A stretch of DNA of 12,715 bases from Stephanodiscus triporus (taxonomy: Eukaryota; Bacillariophyta; Thalassiosirophyceae; Thalassiosirales; Thalassiosiraceae): contig JALLAZ010000704.1 of NCBI GenBank assembly GCA_036939755.1, positions 1 to 12,715 of the forward strand. The letters are read 5' to 3'. Under the pieces are notes generated by a model. That model was not told the origin of the DNA. It was given only the letters and a program-made list of their open reading frames with translations, and ran no database searches. This document shows positions 1 to 7,639 of this stretch, piece after piece (the first letter of the stretch is position 1; each line of letters starts with the position of its first letter). Made by a program: the position numbers and the translations under genes.

Positions 1-66
1 GGTAAGACACGGCAATCAAAAAGACCTTTGTCTATCCTAGTTGTACAAATGTAGAATTAGAGGTAA

Positions 67-72
67 TTTATT
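67..72 (-). promoter_or_regulatory. Polyadenylation signal AATAAA for the minus-strand pseudogene
   Basis: On the minus strand this reads AATAAA, about 12 nt past the TAA stop at 84-86. The stop itself lies in a TAAATAAATAAAC run, so the 3' end is AT-rich and resembles a eukaryotic cleavage/polyadenylation region. The position supports a real former 3' end for the minus-strand gene. The hexamer is common by chance in AT-rich DNA. Confidence 0.4.
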
Positions 73-368
73 AAGTAGTTTATTTATTTATGTTCAGCCG
101 GCTCCTCAACGTGGCCATCTATTCGACCCGAGTCCTCCTGTGCACCAACACTGAACGGCGGGCGTTCAGGATCCATACGAGGGCAGTTGTACGGATTGGC
201 CACCTGCCCACGAGCGGTGGTATCACTGCTGGCCATGTTGCAAGGGCGGTCGTATGGGTTAACCACATCCGCATTGGGGAACATTGGATGGCGCATATTC
301 ACCGTGCGGTCTGTGCCCAGGTTGTGATTGGAAGGCACAGATCTGTTGTCGGGTCGTGACGTGCACTG

Positions 369-539
369 GGAGCGATCCGTCACAGCAGCGTTGGAAGGGG
401 CCGTGTTTGCCTCAGTATGGCCGGTGCGAGAATCCCTGGGAGAAGCGTCTTGTTCGGGGGGGGACTTGCGCTGGTAGCGATCCATCTCAGGAGCGTCAGA
501 CGGGGCCGTGGTCTCCTCAGTACGGCCGGTGCGAGAATC
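369..539. repeat. 105-bp period direct repeat inside the minus-strand pseudogene
   Basis: Bases 369-434 and 474-539 are similar, with the clearest match in a block reading CTCAGTAYGGCCGGTGCGAG at each end. The offset is 105 bp, exactly 35 codons, so the repeat preserves the reading frame and gives two DSRTGxTE...TAPSxA...DR peptide units. This suggests the C-terminal part expanded by in-frame duplication while still coding. Confidence 0.7.
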
Positions 540-797
540 AACGGTAGACGCTTGAAAGGACGGCCTGTCGGCGAGGAGTGCCCATATGGACTCAAATTCC
601 ACTCCCATTTGTGACACCGTGTTTTCCAAAGTTGCCATTTTCGAGGAGGTTCCGGGAGGAGGCTTCACAGATGCCTGGAGGCTGTATATGTCCGAGCTCA
701 TACGTGAGACATCATCCAGGAGGCTATCCAACTGGACTCTGTGAACCTCGATGGTAGGGGACGCCTTGGATGCCATCTGGAACACGGTATCCGCAGT

Positions 798-800
798 CTA
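798..800 (-). other. In-frame amber codon joining two same-frame coding pieces
   Basis: CTA on plus is TAG on minus. Codons before (QVAAVK) and after (TADTVFQMASK) share one frame, and the downstream piece begins with no ATG for several codons. A CAG-to-TAG transition would explain it. Readthrough is possible but less likely, because two other frame lesions lie in the same gene. Confidence 0.6.
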
Positions 801-1756
801 CTTAACCGCAGCGACCTGTGACGACATGAGGTCCCATTTTTGGGACACCGTATTGATGGATTGCGTCATCTCCGTCACCATACTCCTGAGAGCAGCAAGG
901 CCCTGAGCGTTAGCCTTTGCTAAGTCTTTCAGTTCTGATAGAGTGACGCTCTTCTCCAAAATGTCATCGATATCATCATCCAACCATGCTTCCAGAGCCG
1001 TGATGCAAGCATCGCTCTTCTTCAATGAGTGGTCGAACGCCGATAAGGATGTTGTCCACAACGCCTAGCGCCCCCTTTTCCTTATCATCGATGCTATCGA
1101 TAAAGGAGTCCCAACCGTGTGCCGAGGCATTAGGCCTGGGAGGTTGGGGTGGGGTCAAATCGAGTCCCAACACCGTTTCCCCCTTGTCATCCGCAAGTCC
1201 CAACACCCTCTCCCCCTCGTTGTCTGCGTGAACATTGAAGGGATTGGTTGTCGTCAACACCACCGGCGCCCGTTTGGTCACATGTTGAGGCGTGGCCGTG
1301 GGGCATGAAGGAGGAGTAATGGCGGCTGCGCTCTCGACCATGGTGATGGCACCCCCACTTGTCGTACAACATGAGGCGCGTCCGCCAGGATCATCGTGAG
1401 CCGTAGGGTGAAGCAAGGCCTGTGATCGTCATTGCATTGCGTGCTCCCCAGGTTGTGGGGGGGGGAAGGCGGGGCGCCCACCGCGTCGGCTAAATCCTCA
1501 GGTGAGAGGAGTGGAGGCGATTGCAAATATTGTGACATCGTTGAAGTACACTTGACGAAAGATCATAGTAGATAAGATAAATAAAACCAGTTGACTCCGT
1601 AGAGCTTGGGGGCCACCAACGGGTTGGCTGAAACGACAAGATGAGGTGAGTCGATACGCCGCATAGCGACGCATTTTTCCAAGCCGGAGGCGAGGAAAAA
1701 TTATTGGTGCTCAAACCTGTCAGAGTCCCATTGGCATGGTGCAGATAGGAGGTGAC

Positions 1757-1784
1757 TAGATAAGAGTTGTGACTAGCTTATCTA
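1757..1784. repeat. Inverted repeat TAGATAAG / CTTATCTA in spacer 1539-1934
   Basis: An 8-bp perfect inverted repeat (1757-1764 and 1777-1784) with a 12-bp spacer. The rest of the 1539-1934 spacer holds a short GA microsatellite near 1894-1905 and no ORF I would support. The function is unknown; the repeat could be a remnant end of a small element. Confidence 0.35.
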
Positions 1785-2133
1785 TGTACCAACTATGCTA
1801 ACAAATCTTACCAACAGCCTGCCTGCCCTGGAAACAGATGCCCTTTTCTCTGGGCAGCGCTCGCGTCTGTCCCTCACCAAAAACAATGACAACGAGAGAG
1901 AGAGAGAAAAAAAGAAAAAGGGAGATGAGGAAAATACAGTGGGCTCTACGAAAAAGGAATATTTTGTACAAATTCGGATTTCTTTGTAGATAGTACCACG
2001 AGTAAAGCCTTAATTTTCTAATCGAGACTGTTTTGGGACGGCACAGCCATCCGCATGTTGTGCTCTCACCATGGAAAAATTTCTGATTGAAAGAGGGAGG
2101 CGATGACCTCCCTCAACGAGTTCATTTCTTTGA

Positions 2134-2208
2134 TGCTCGCCATCCTAAAGAGCACAATCAGCTCCAAACACCCTATGCAATCGATTAGACCTGTTAGGAT
2201 GGCGAGCA
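2134..2208. repeat. Perfect 15-bp hairpin in element 1
   Basis: TGCTCGCCATCCTAA (2134-2148) pairs perfectly with TTAGGATGGCGAGCA (2194-2208) across a 45-nt loop. The equivalent positions of element 2 (2959-3033) keep the stem and the 45-nt loop but with different base pairs. Confidence 0.8.
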
Positions 2209-2391
2209 ATTATCATTCTATCTAATAGCAACTGGAAAACACAGGCACATTGCGTCGACATGATGCGCCATGCCTTTAAATGGCTAATAAATTGTAAAAA
2301 AATAATATACTCTAGTTTTGACGACATCAACTTGTCACATAGCATGTTGGCTGATTGTTGTATGCGGCAGCGCCGGGGCCGGTGGGGGGCA

Positions 2392-2426
2392 CCATGGCGG
2401 CCGTGGGACGACGGCGACCGCCATGG
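2392..2426. repeat. GC-rich 9-bp hairpin in element 1
   Basis: CCATGGCGG (2392-2400) is the reverse complement of CCGCCATGG (2418-2426). The matching hairpin in element 2 has an 11-bp stem. Confidence 0.7.
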
Positions 2427-2807
2427 TTGGGGTGTGTTATTTTTACCTAGCTTCTGCCAAGCTAAACGTGTGTCAGATGTCCCACAACCCCAAATCCAAC
2501 CAAAAACCCACCACTGTCCGACCACATATCTCCGTCAATAATGGTTGGATGGGGACGTTTCAAGTACCCATCCTGTGCGCGTGCACTTTGAGAACAGGTA
2601 TGCGCTGTATGAACGAATGATTCGTTCATCTTGGGGTTGGCGGTGCCTGGCGAAGCATTGGAAACCATGGTGGAGTTGTGTTTGTGGGCGATCTATCATA
2701 CTTCTACTAAATTAGTGATATATTGAGACTATCTCTGGTACATTCTACATGCAACGAAATTTTATGTACCAGGGCTATGATATTCGGAAAAAATGTAAAG
2801 CCCACTG

Positions 2808-2809
2808 TA
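2808..2809. other. Shared TA between elements 1 and 2, centre of a 16-bp palindrome
   Basis: The right end of element 1 (CCCACTG) and the left end of element 2 (CAGTGGG) abut through a single TA, which creates the perfect palindrome CCCACTGTACAGTGGG at 2801-2816. One TA serves as the flank of both elements. Confidence 0.8.
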
Positions 2810-2958
2810 CAGTGGGGTTCAGGAAAAAAAGGATATAATAGACATTCGAATTCCTACGTAGATAGTACCATGTGTGAAGCCGTAATTTTCTAATTGGGAC
2901 TGTTTTGGGATGGCACCGCCATCGGTGATGACCTACCTCAAAGAGTTCATTTCTTCTA

Positions 2959-3033
2959 TTCTCACACACCTAAAATGCCCAATTGGCGTTAAATACCCTA
3001 CATGATTGATTAGTTCTGTTAGGTGTGCAAGGA
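2959..3033. repeat. Covarying hairpin in element 2
   Basis: TTCTCACACACCTAA (2959-2973) pairs with TTAGGTGTGCAAGGA (3019-3033) across a 45-nt loop. Of 15 positions, 12 are Watson-Crick, one is a G-T wobble and two are mismatched. Three consecutive pairs differ from element 1 on both strands yet still pair. Confidence 0.65.
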
Positions 3034-3213
3034 ATCATCATGCCATCTAATAGCAACCGGAAAACACAAGAATGGCACGTCGACACGATGCGCCATGCCT
3101 TTAAATGGCTAATAAATCGTAAAAAAATTATATACTCTAGTTTTAACGACATCAACTTGTCACATAGCATGTTTGCCGATTGTTGTATCTGGCAGCGCCG
3201 GGGCCGGGGGGCA

Positions 3214-3248
3214 CCATGGCGGCCGTGGAACAACGGTGGCCGCCATGG
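3214..3248. repeat. GC-rich 11-bp hairpin in element 2
   Basis: CCATGGCGGCC (3214-3224) is the exact reverse complement of GGCCGCCATGG (3238-3248), with a 13-nt loop. It corresponds to the 9-bp hairpin at 2392-2426. Confidence 0.75.
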
Positions 3249-3631
3249 CTGGGGTGTTTTAGTTTTACCTAGCTTCCGCCTAGCTAAACGCGTGTCAGAT
3301 GTCCCACAACCCCAAATCCAACCAAAAACCCACCACTGTCCGACCACATATCTCCGTCAATAATGGTTGGATGGGGACGTTTCAAGTACCCATCCTGTGC
3401 GCGTGCACTTTGAGAACAGGTATGCGCTGTATGAACGAATGATTCGTTCATCTTGGGGTTGGCGGTGCCTGGCGAAGCATTGGAAACCATGGTGGAGTTG
3501 TGTTTGTGGGCGATCTATCATACTTCTACTAAATTAGTGATATATTGAGACTATCTCTGGTACATTCTACATGCAACGAAATTTTATGTACCACGGCTAC
3601 ACTATCCCTGTTTCGGCTGAACCCCACTGTA

Positions 3632-4277
3632 CCAGAATTTATGTTCTGGCTAGCAGATTACTAAGTGGTCAATTTTTGCTGTCAAAATTCTCACGCCAAT
3701 TTTTGGCCGGGTAGAATACACGTTTGCAGTGTTTTGCTTTTAAAAATAGACACACCATAAAACAAGCCTGTCTAAATGTACACACCTATTCATGAATACC
3801 TGCTAAAATATCACACCCACGACAAATTGGCTTCAAAATATACATATGTCATAATTTGCTGGTGAAATATACATGTGTGACCTCCCTGTTGATCTGGAAC
3901 TGCAGAATTGCATTTTACACACCGTAAAATTAACCATGCTAAAAGTACACACTTGCGCATAATTACCTGTCAGAATACCACACCCATGTTCAACCGGCTA
4001 TCAAAACATACACACTGACATTTTGACAGGTAAAAAACTCAAGTGTGACATTTCAACTGGTCCAAATGGGGCATGCGTGTCTGGGACAAGTTTTAGCAAT
4101 AAGTGTGATACACAGGCTTCACTTGACCACAGGTGAGTATAGGATGGCAGCAAATCTAATGGAGAAAATTTTGCCAGTGGAATCATGCGTGAATTCTACC
4201 AGGCCAAACATTGGCGTGAGATTTTGAGGGCAAAAATCGGCCACTTAGTAATCTGCTGGCCAGAACATAAATTCTTG
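3632..4277. mobile_element. MITE-like element 3: 646-bp TA-flanked element with long terminal inverted repeats
   Basis: About 88 bp at the left (3632-3719) pairs with about 88 bp at the right (4190-4277), with roughly ten differences and one 1-bp indel. The outer 18 bp differ at only one site (CCAGAATTTATGTTCTGG against CAAGAATTTATGTTCTGG). TA flanks both sides (3630-3631 and 4278-4279), and the left TA is also the right flank of element 2. The sequence is unrelated to elements 1 and 2. No coding potential is visible; short frames inside it are chance. TA flanks again suggest a mariner-like mobiliser, but foldback-type elements remain possible. Confidence 0.77.
3690..4190. repeat. Degenerate ~30-bp tandem repeats filling element 3
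   Basis: The motif 'CTGnnAAAATAyACACACnnnTGnCAnnTTTG' recurs loosely every 28-33 bp. Its ACACAC/ATACAT/CACACC cores lie near 3751, 3780, 3811, 3840, 3871, 3918, 3946, 3979 and 4011, continuing as GTGTGA/GCGTG variants near 4043 and 4075. One unit (near 3890-3930) is longer, about 42 bp. The periodicity appears to run into the terminal inverted repeats. Phasing was done by eye. Confidence 0.5.
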
Positions 4278-4279
4278 TA

Positions 4280-4798
4280 TATTTTATGATACCAGACTAA
4301 GACCTTAAATGGGACGCATATTTTTACGTGCTAATACCGGGGAAATGTGGGACGTTTCACGCGCAGGGCTATATCTTTAAGGGATTCACCAATAAGAAAA
4401 TTCTGACATCATGTTACGGATTCCTCCTCCGCTTCGGCGTTGATTGATGGGTCATATGTGGGGTGTACGTGGTTTCATCCCACCGTAGTACAGCGCACCA
4501 TTGTCTACTAATTTTATATTTTCTTGTGTATTTACTGCACCACTTAGCAAGGACAAACTTCACATGTACAGATCTTTCACAATTCTACAGCATGTCGGCC
4601 TACTCCAATACCACATCAACTCCCAAAGGCACTGTCAGGCACCCTACTGAGCTACTGGTGTGAAATCACTCAATCCCCATGACCCCGATGACAATGCCTT
4701 TATATTGGTGAAGGAGTTGATTGTTGTATTGTGTTGTGTTTTTCTACGAAAAATACTCCTGTTTTTGCGGCGGTTTCACATGTGCATGAATCAATAAA
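4280..4798 (+). other. Spacer with a possible transcript 3' end
   Basis: There is no convincing gene. A 23-codon frame starting at an ATG (4592-4663) begins MSAYSNTTSTPKG and ends in TGA. It lies in a 66-codon frame that lacks an upstream ATG and could be a remnant of a longer coding sequence. AATAAA at 4793-4798, preceded by T/G-rich sequence, could be a plus-strand polyadenylation signal for it. Nothing else is supported. Confidence 0.25.
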
Positions 4799-5576
4799 AT
4801 GAAACAATCCACAGCGCCATCACTAATACGCCCCCCCCCCCCTTCATCAATTCTTGGCCAATTTTTGAATCGGAAGCGGCAAAATCCATCTGAACAAGAC
4901 AATGAGGGCGCACGGTGCCAGTTCGAAGAGCATTGGCCGGCGATTTTTTCCCAGGGAGGGGGTTTTCAAAGACGTGGGGATGGCGGCAAATGAAGGGGAG
5001 AGGGCGTTGAGACTGGTGACGTCAATCGACGTGGTCTTGCCAACGTTGAGGAGGGAGAGGGGGAAGGAGGAGGACCAAGGAGGCCCATGTGTGGGAGGGA
5101 GGGGAGGACAGAGAGGAGGGGTGCAACGAATGGGTGGCCCAGGGAGAGTGCAAGTCGAATCCAACCTACATGCTCGATGCGTGCCCCTCATGTTGCTCCT
5201 CCCGCTCTAGCATTGATGACGATGTTGACGACGATGAGAAGGAAGGGGCTGATGACTTCGGGCGGCGCACGGTAGTGGCGCACGTGTACAAGGGTGAGGA
5301 TGTGGTTATCAGGGCGTTTAATTTTGCCGAGGAGTATTTGAAGGAATATCCAAACGGGGTCGTCCCCATGTCAACTGTGCTGAGCATCACGAGGAGATTG
5401 CGGTGGCAGCGGGGGCAATCGCGGGGTTGGGGGCGGCGGGCGGAGAAATTGCTCGGGGAATGATGTGGGATGAGCATACGAAGGATTACATGTGCAAATA
5501 GTTGGAGGAGCGGGCATGCAAGGGGCTCGATCTGGACGTAACGGCACCTCCATTATTTGAGGTGGGAGGGGTATAA
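4799..5576 (+). pseudogene. Multiply frameshifted gene with a partial ShKT-like cysteine motif
   Basis: The natural protein seems to pass through several frames: 4799 to about 4960 (with FEEHWPAIFSQGG), about 4960-5080 (KDVGMAANEGERALRL, SIDVVLPTLRRERG), 5089 to about 5385 (EEGCNEWVAQGECKSNPTYM, then an acidic stretch and FNFAEEYLKEYPNGVVPMS), and 5385-5576 (EEIAVAAGAIAGLGAAGGEI). The last piece is interrupted by TAG at 5499-5501 and ends TAA at 5574-5576. CxxWxxxGECxxNPxYMxxxCP is the core of ShKT domains, a small disulphide fold common as an accessory domain in secreted eukaryotic proteins. The usual C-terminal CPxSCxxC is distorted to CPSCCSS and the first cysteine is not evident. The rest of the protein is not recognised. 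A C12 run at 4831-4842 is an error-prone site. The start is uncertain, as introns could account for some frame changes. There is no indication of a toxin function. Confidence 0.5.
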
Positions 5577-6428
5577 TGGGGGTTTTGAGTCAAGGTGGCT
5601 TTCCCCCATAGCCATGTTAACAGCTTTACCCCTATAGGGTTCCAATGGGAACAAAAAACTCCCGTCCCATAGGTTTTCAGTGTGGGAATAGTATAGAAAT
5701 CCCATCGTAAAAAAAATAAAACACAACCCACAAACATCACCACCACGGTGAGCTGTACCCCCCTCCAGCAGCGTGAATTTAATGGATACGCCCATTCCCA
5801 CGCAAGGGCAATGCAGAATAGGGGTTGATTGAGGGCACTGTCGCGCGGCTTTAATTGAAACGATAAAATAACAGTGTAATTAATTCAATTCTACAGCTAT
5901 ATCGCTCGTCCCCCATCGACAATGGTGGTCAAAATGGCATCCATCGTCGTCCGCGGGCAACCAAACAATACTAATAGACTAATTACACACTAATTAATAA
6001 TTCAACAACTCGGTTTTACTTTATATGACCATAACATGGTCGGTAGGGTAGGTTGTGTGCAAACAAAAAAATAATAACATAAAAACATGCACGCCAATCG
6101 CTGGCCATTTCGACGGCCATGCTGGTGCGGCGGTACAATGCTGGACGCATCGCCCAATGGAGCACCATTGGGCGAGTGCCTGCGCTGTATCACTCTGGCG
6201 GCCACTATGGTATCGATGGTGGTGAAAAACAAAAAAACACTAACAAAACACAACTTTCAGCAAGCTACTTACGGTACAAATAACCACTAACTAAAAGTGA
6301 GAATTTCGTACCCCAAAACAGACCCTCTACTCAGCTCATCGATGCAACAAGCTTCGTTTAAATGTGAATTGGCAGAATTAAAGCTGAAGAGCTCAGCTAA
6401 ATTTTGATGTCTTCAGCTAGCTGAGCGG
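5577..6428. other. Gene-free stretch with small inverted repeats
   Basis: No coding region is supported. It contains ATGGGGG / CCCCCAT at 5576-5582 and 5603-5609, a strong hairpin at 6151-6174 (listed separately), and nested AGCTGAAGA / TCTTCAGCT arms at 6382-6390 and 6410-6418 beside AGCTGAG at 6419-6425. The 5860-6090 part is AT-rich. I found no terminal inverted repeat pair enclosing it. Confidence 0.4.
6151..6174. repeat. Perfect 10-bp hairpin with 4-nt loop
   Basis: CGCCCAATGG (6151-6160), loop AGCA, CCATTGGGCG (6165-6174). The short loop and 70% GC stem make a very stable fold. It contains CCAAT/ATTGG boxes in opposite orientation. No U-tract follows, and the setting is eukaryotic, so it is not called a bacterial-type terminator. 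Confidence 0.75.
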
Positions 6429-6476
6429 ATGGATATTCGAAAAGTTATTAATCGCCAACGGAGCTCGAAAAAAAAC

Positions 6477-6496
6477 TGGGCGCATATCTGCGCCCA
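6477..6496. repeat. Perfect 8-bp hairpin with 4-nt loop
   Basis: TGGGCGCA (6477-6484), loop TATC, TGCGCCCA (6489-6496). It resembles the hairpin at 6151 in design and GC content but differs in sequence. It lies in a 111-codon plus-strand frame (6429-6764) that I do not regard as a gene because it lacks recognisable composition or motifs. Confidence 0.65.
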
Positions 6497-6679
6497 TAGG
6501 TGTAAAGCTGTTAAGGCCCCTACAGCGTCAGAGTATGATGTGAAGAAAAAACAGGGATGCAGACACGTTTTGTACACCATGGGTGATGCTTTCTGTGCTC
6601 ACTTTGGTTCGACACCATCGGGGGCTCGAAAAATTAGTGCCGCCACAGCACAGTTATTTTTTCACAAAAAAATGATGTT

Positions 6680-7500
6680 CATTGTTGCCCCTCTCTCCCG
6701 ATCGCCCTCGCTGCCTTCTTCGCCTTTCCTCCAGCCGTCATCATTTTTTTGTAACTTTGTTTGATTGTTGTGTCATTTGGCCTCACACTATCAACCCCCT
6801 CCTTCGCATGCGCAGCCGACAAACACTTGAGACTGCCCCCCTCCCTCGCTACCTTAATTTGATTGTTGTGTCTGCATACTCCCCTCTTTCTCTGCCTCAT
6901 TTCAACCACCTTGTCATCATCCGCCGTTTTCTGTTGTGGTTTCCTTCCTCAACGACCAATTCGCCGCCAAAATACACACCAGCTGTTATGTGCCCCCACT
7001 TTCATGACGACGCCCCTCTTGCGCCCCTTCCCCCCTGCTGCCGTGGTCATCCTCTCAAAGTCGCCAAAGACAACAACGAGAACGACAAGAACACCAACGT
7101 TTCCAATTACGGCAGACAATGGCGCCGAGACACCGTCTTCTGTTCCGCCGTTGCCATCATTGTACGCAGTCGTCCATGCTGCTGCCGTAGTTGTCGCCAA
7201 GCAAGCGAGTGAGCAAGCAAGAGGCAGACAACAATTCTGCCAGAACGCCATCGGCGGTTCCCTCGCTGTCGTCGCGCGCCATCATCCATGCTGCTGTCAT
7301 TGTTGCCGTCGTCGCTGTTTTCACCGCTCAGCAAGCGATAGAAGGCCGACAATTCTGCCAAGACACCATCGTCTGCTCCGCTGCCATCATCGTCGCGCAC
7401 CGTCATTGCACCGAGCGAGCAAGCAAGAGACAGACAATGATGCCACCAGGACACCGTCGTCTGCTCCACCGAGTTGCCTGCCGCACCAGCTGTCACGCCA
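6680..7500. repeat. Degenerate ~85-120-bp tandem repeat tract, C/T-rich
   Basis: Units open with GGCAGACAA-like sequence at about 7111, 7223, 7344 and 7429. They run through GACACCgTCkTCTGcTCCGCTGCCATCAT and end with AAGCAAGCGAGYRAGCAAGCAAGAG. Further upstream the 15-mer TTTGATTGTTGTGTC occurs at 6759-6773 and 6857-6871, about 98 bp apart, so the tract may start earlier. Several overlapping frames are open on both strands here (including a 255-codon plus frame with a TTG start), which is what stop-poor pyrimidine-rich repeat DNA gives by chance. I call a decayed minisatellite rather than a gene. Confidence 0.5.
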
Positions 7501-7639
7501 GCACCTTGTCGTCCCCCTGGGATGGGGATGGCGTCGTCGGCCACGTCTCACGGCCTGCTCCCACCGAGGTCATCGAAGCGATGCCATTTTTTGTTCGTTG
7601 GTTGTTGTGTTGGGGGATGATCACTTGTGACTCTATTTT

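Larger units (their letters stand above)
84..1538 (-). pseudogene. Decayed minus-strand gene: coiled-coil/low-complexity protein, possibly retroelement gag-like
   Basis: I do not recognise the family. An ATG at 1536-1538 opens a frame starting MSQYLQSPPLLSPEDLADAV. It is open to 1278, but a Pro/Thr/Asp-rich frame (1416 down to 976, containing TPPQPPRPNASAHGWDSFID) reads more naturally, so the frame probably changes between about 1425 and 1278. It changes back near 1000-1061 to the first frame (1061-798, with an amphipathic heptad-like stretch, SLKKSDACITALEAWLDDDI). A single TAG at 798-800 separates that piece from a 233-codon piece (785-84) in exactly the same frame. The last piece starts with another heptad-like region (VHRVQLDSLLDDVSRMSSDI) and ends hydrophilic, with two 35-residue repeats beginning DSRTGxTE. 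The lesions are two frame changes and one nonsense codon. A C9 run (G9 at 1457-1465 on plus) is a possible slippage or sequencing-error site. Helical N-terminal plus Pro-rich architecture is seen in some gag-like proteins, but no zinc knuckle, protease or polymerase is present. Confidence 0.5.
1937..2807. mobile_element. MITE-like element 1: 871-bp non-autonomous TA-flanked element, mariner-like ends
   Basis: The left end CAGTGGGCTCTAC and the right end GTAAAGCCCACTG are near-perfect inverted repeats (one mismatch in the first 13 bp), with weaker similarity further in. TA lies immediately outside both ends (1935-1936 and 2808-2809), the target-site signature of the Tc1/mariner superfamily, and many such elements also begin CAGTG. 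No transposase motif is visible, so the copy is non-autonomous. Element 2 (2810-3629) is a relative: 2470-2771 is identical by eye to 3292-3593, while the left part is diverged and carries about 50 bp extra near 2050-2104. Two hairpins are conserved in both copies. Assignment to mariner rests on the TA and terminal bases alone. Confidence 0.75.
2810..3629. mobile_element. MITE-like element 2: 820-bp relative of element 1
   Basis: The left end CAGTGGGGTTCAG is matched exactly in inverted form by CTGAACCCCACTG at the right end, and imperfect pairing may extend inward to about 35 bp. TA flanks both ends (2808-2809 and 3630-3631). Its terminal repeats differ from those of element 1 (GGGGTTCAG against GGGCTCTAC), yet within each element left matches right, so these are two separately diverged copies in the same orientation. 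No transposase is recognisable. A 125-codon minus-strand frame (3347-2970) matches a 126-codon frame in element 1, but it has no recognised domain and I do not call it a gene. Confidence 0.77.

Noticed and set aside
90..614. Plus-strand frames of 65-89 codons
   Set aside because: They are antisense to the minus-strand pseudogene and lack motifs.
1..1935. Possible LTR retrotransposon around the minus-strand pseudogene
   Set aside because: I found no matching long direct repeats at the two ends, no clear primer-binding site and no polymerase motifs.
4831..4842. C12 homopolymer
   Set aside because: It is useful only as a warning of possible sequence error; no function is inferred.
6429..6764. 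111-codon plus-strand frame
   Set aside because: It has no recognisable domain, ends in low-complexity Ser/Pro/Phe text, and contains a hairpin that accounts for part of it.
6863..7630. 255-codon plus-strand frame with a hydrophobic N-terminus
   Set aside because: It starts at TTG, is made of repeat-derived Pro/His/Arg/Ala-rich text, and overlaps equally long frames on both strands in the same tandem-repeat tract.
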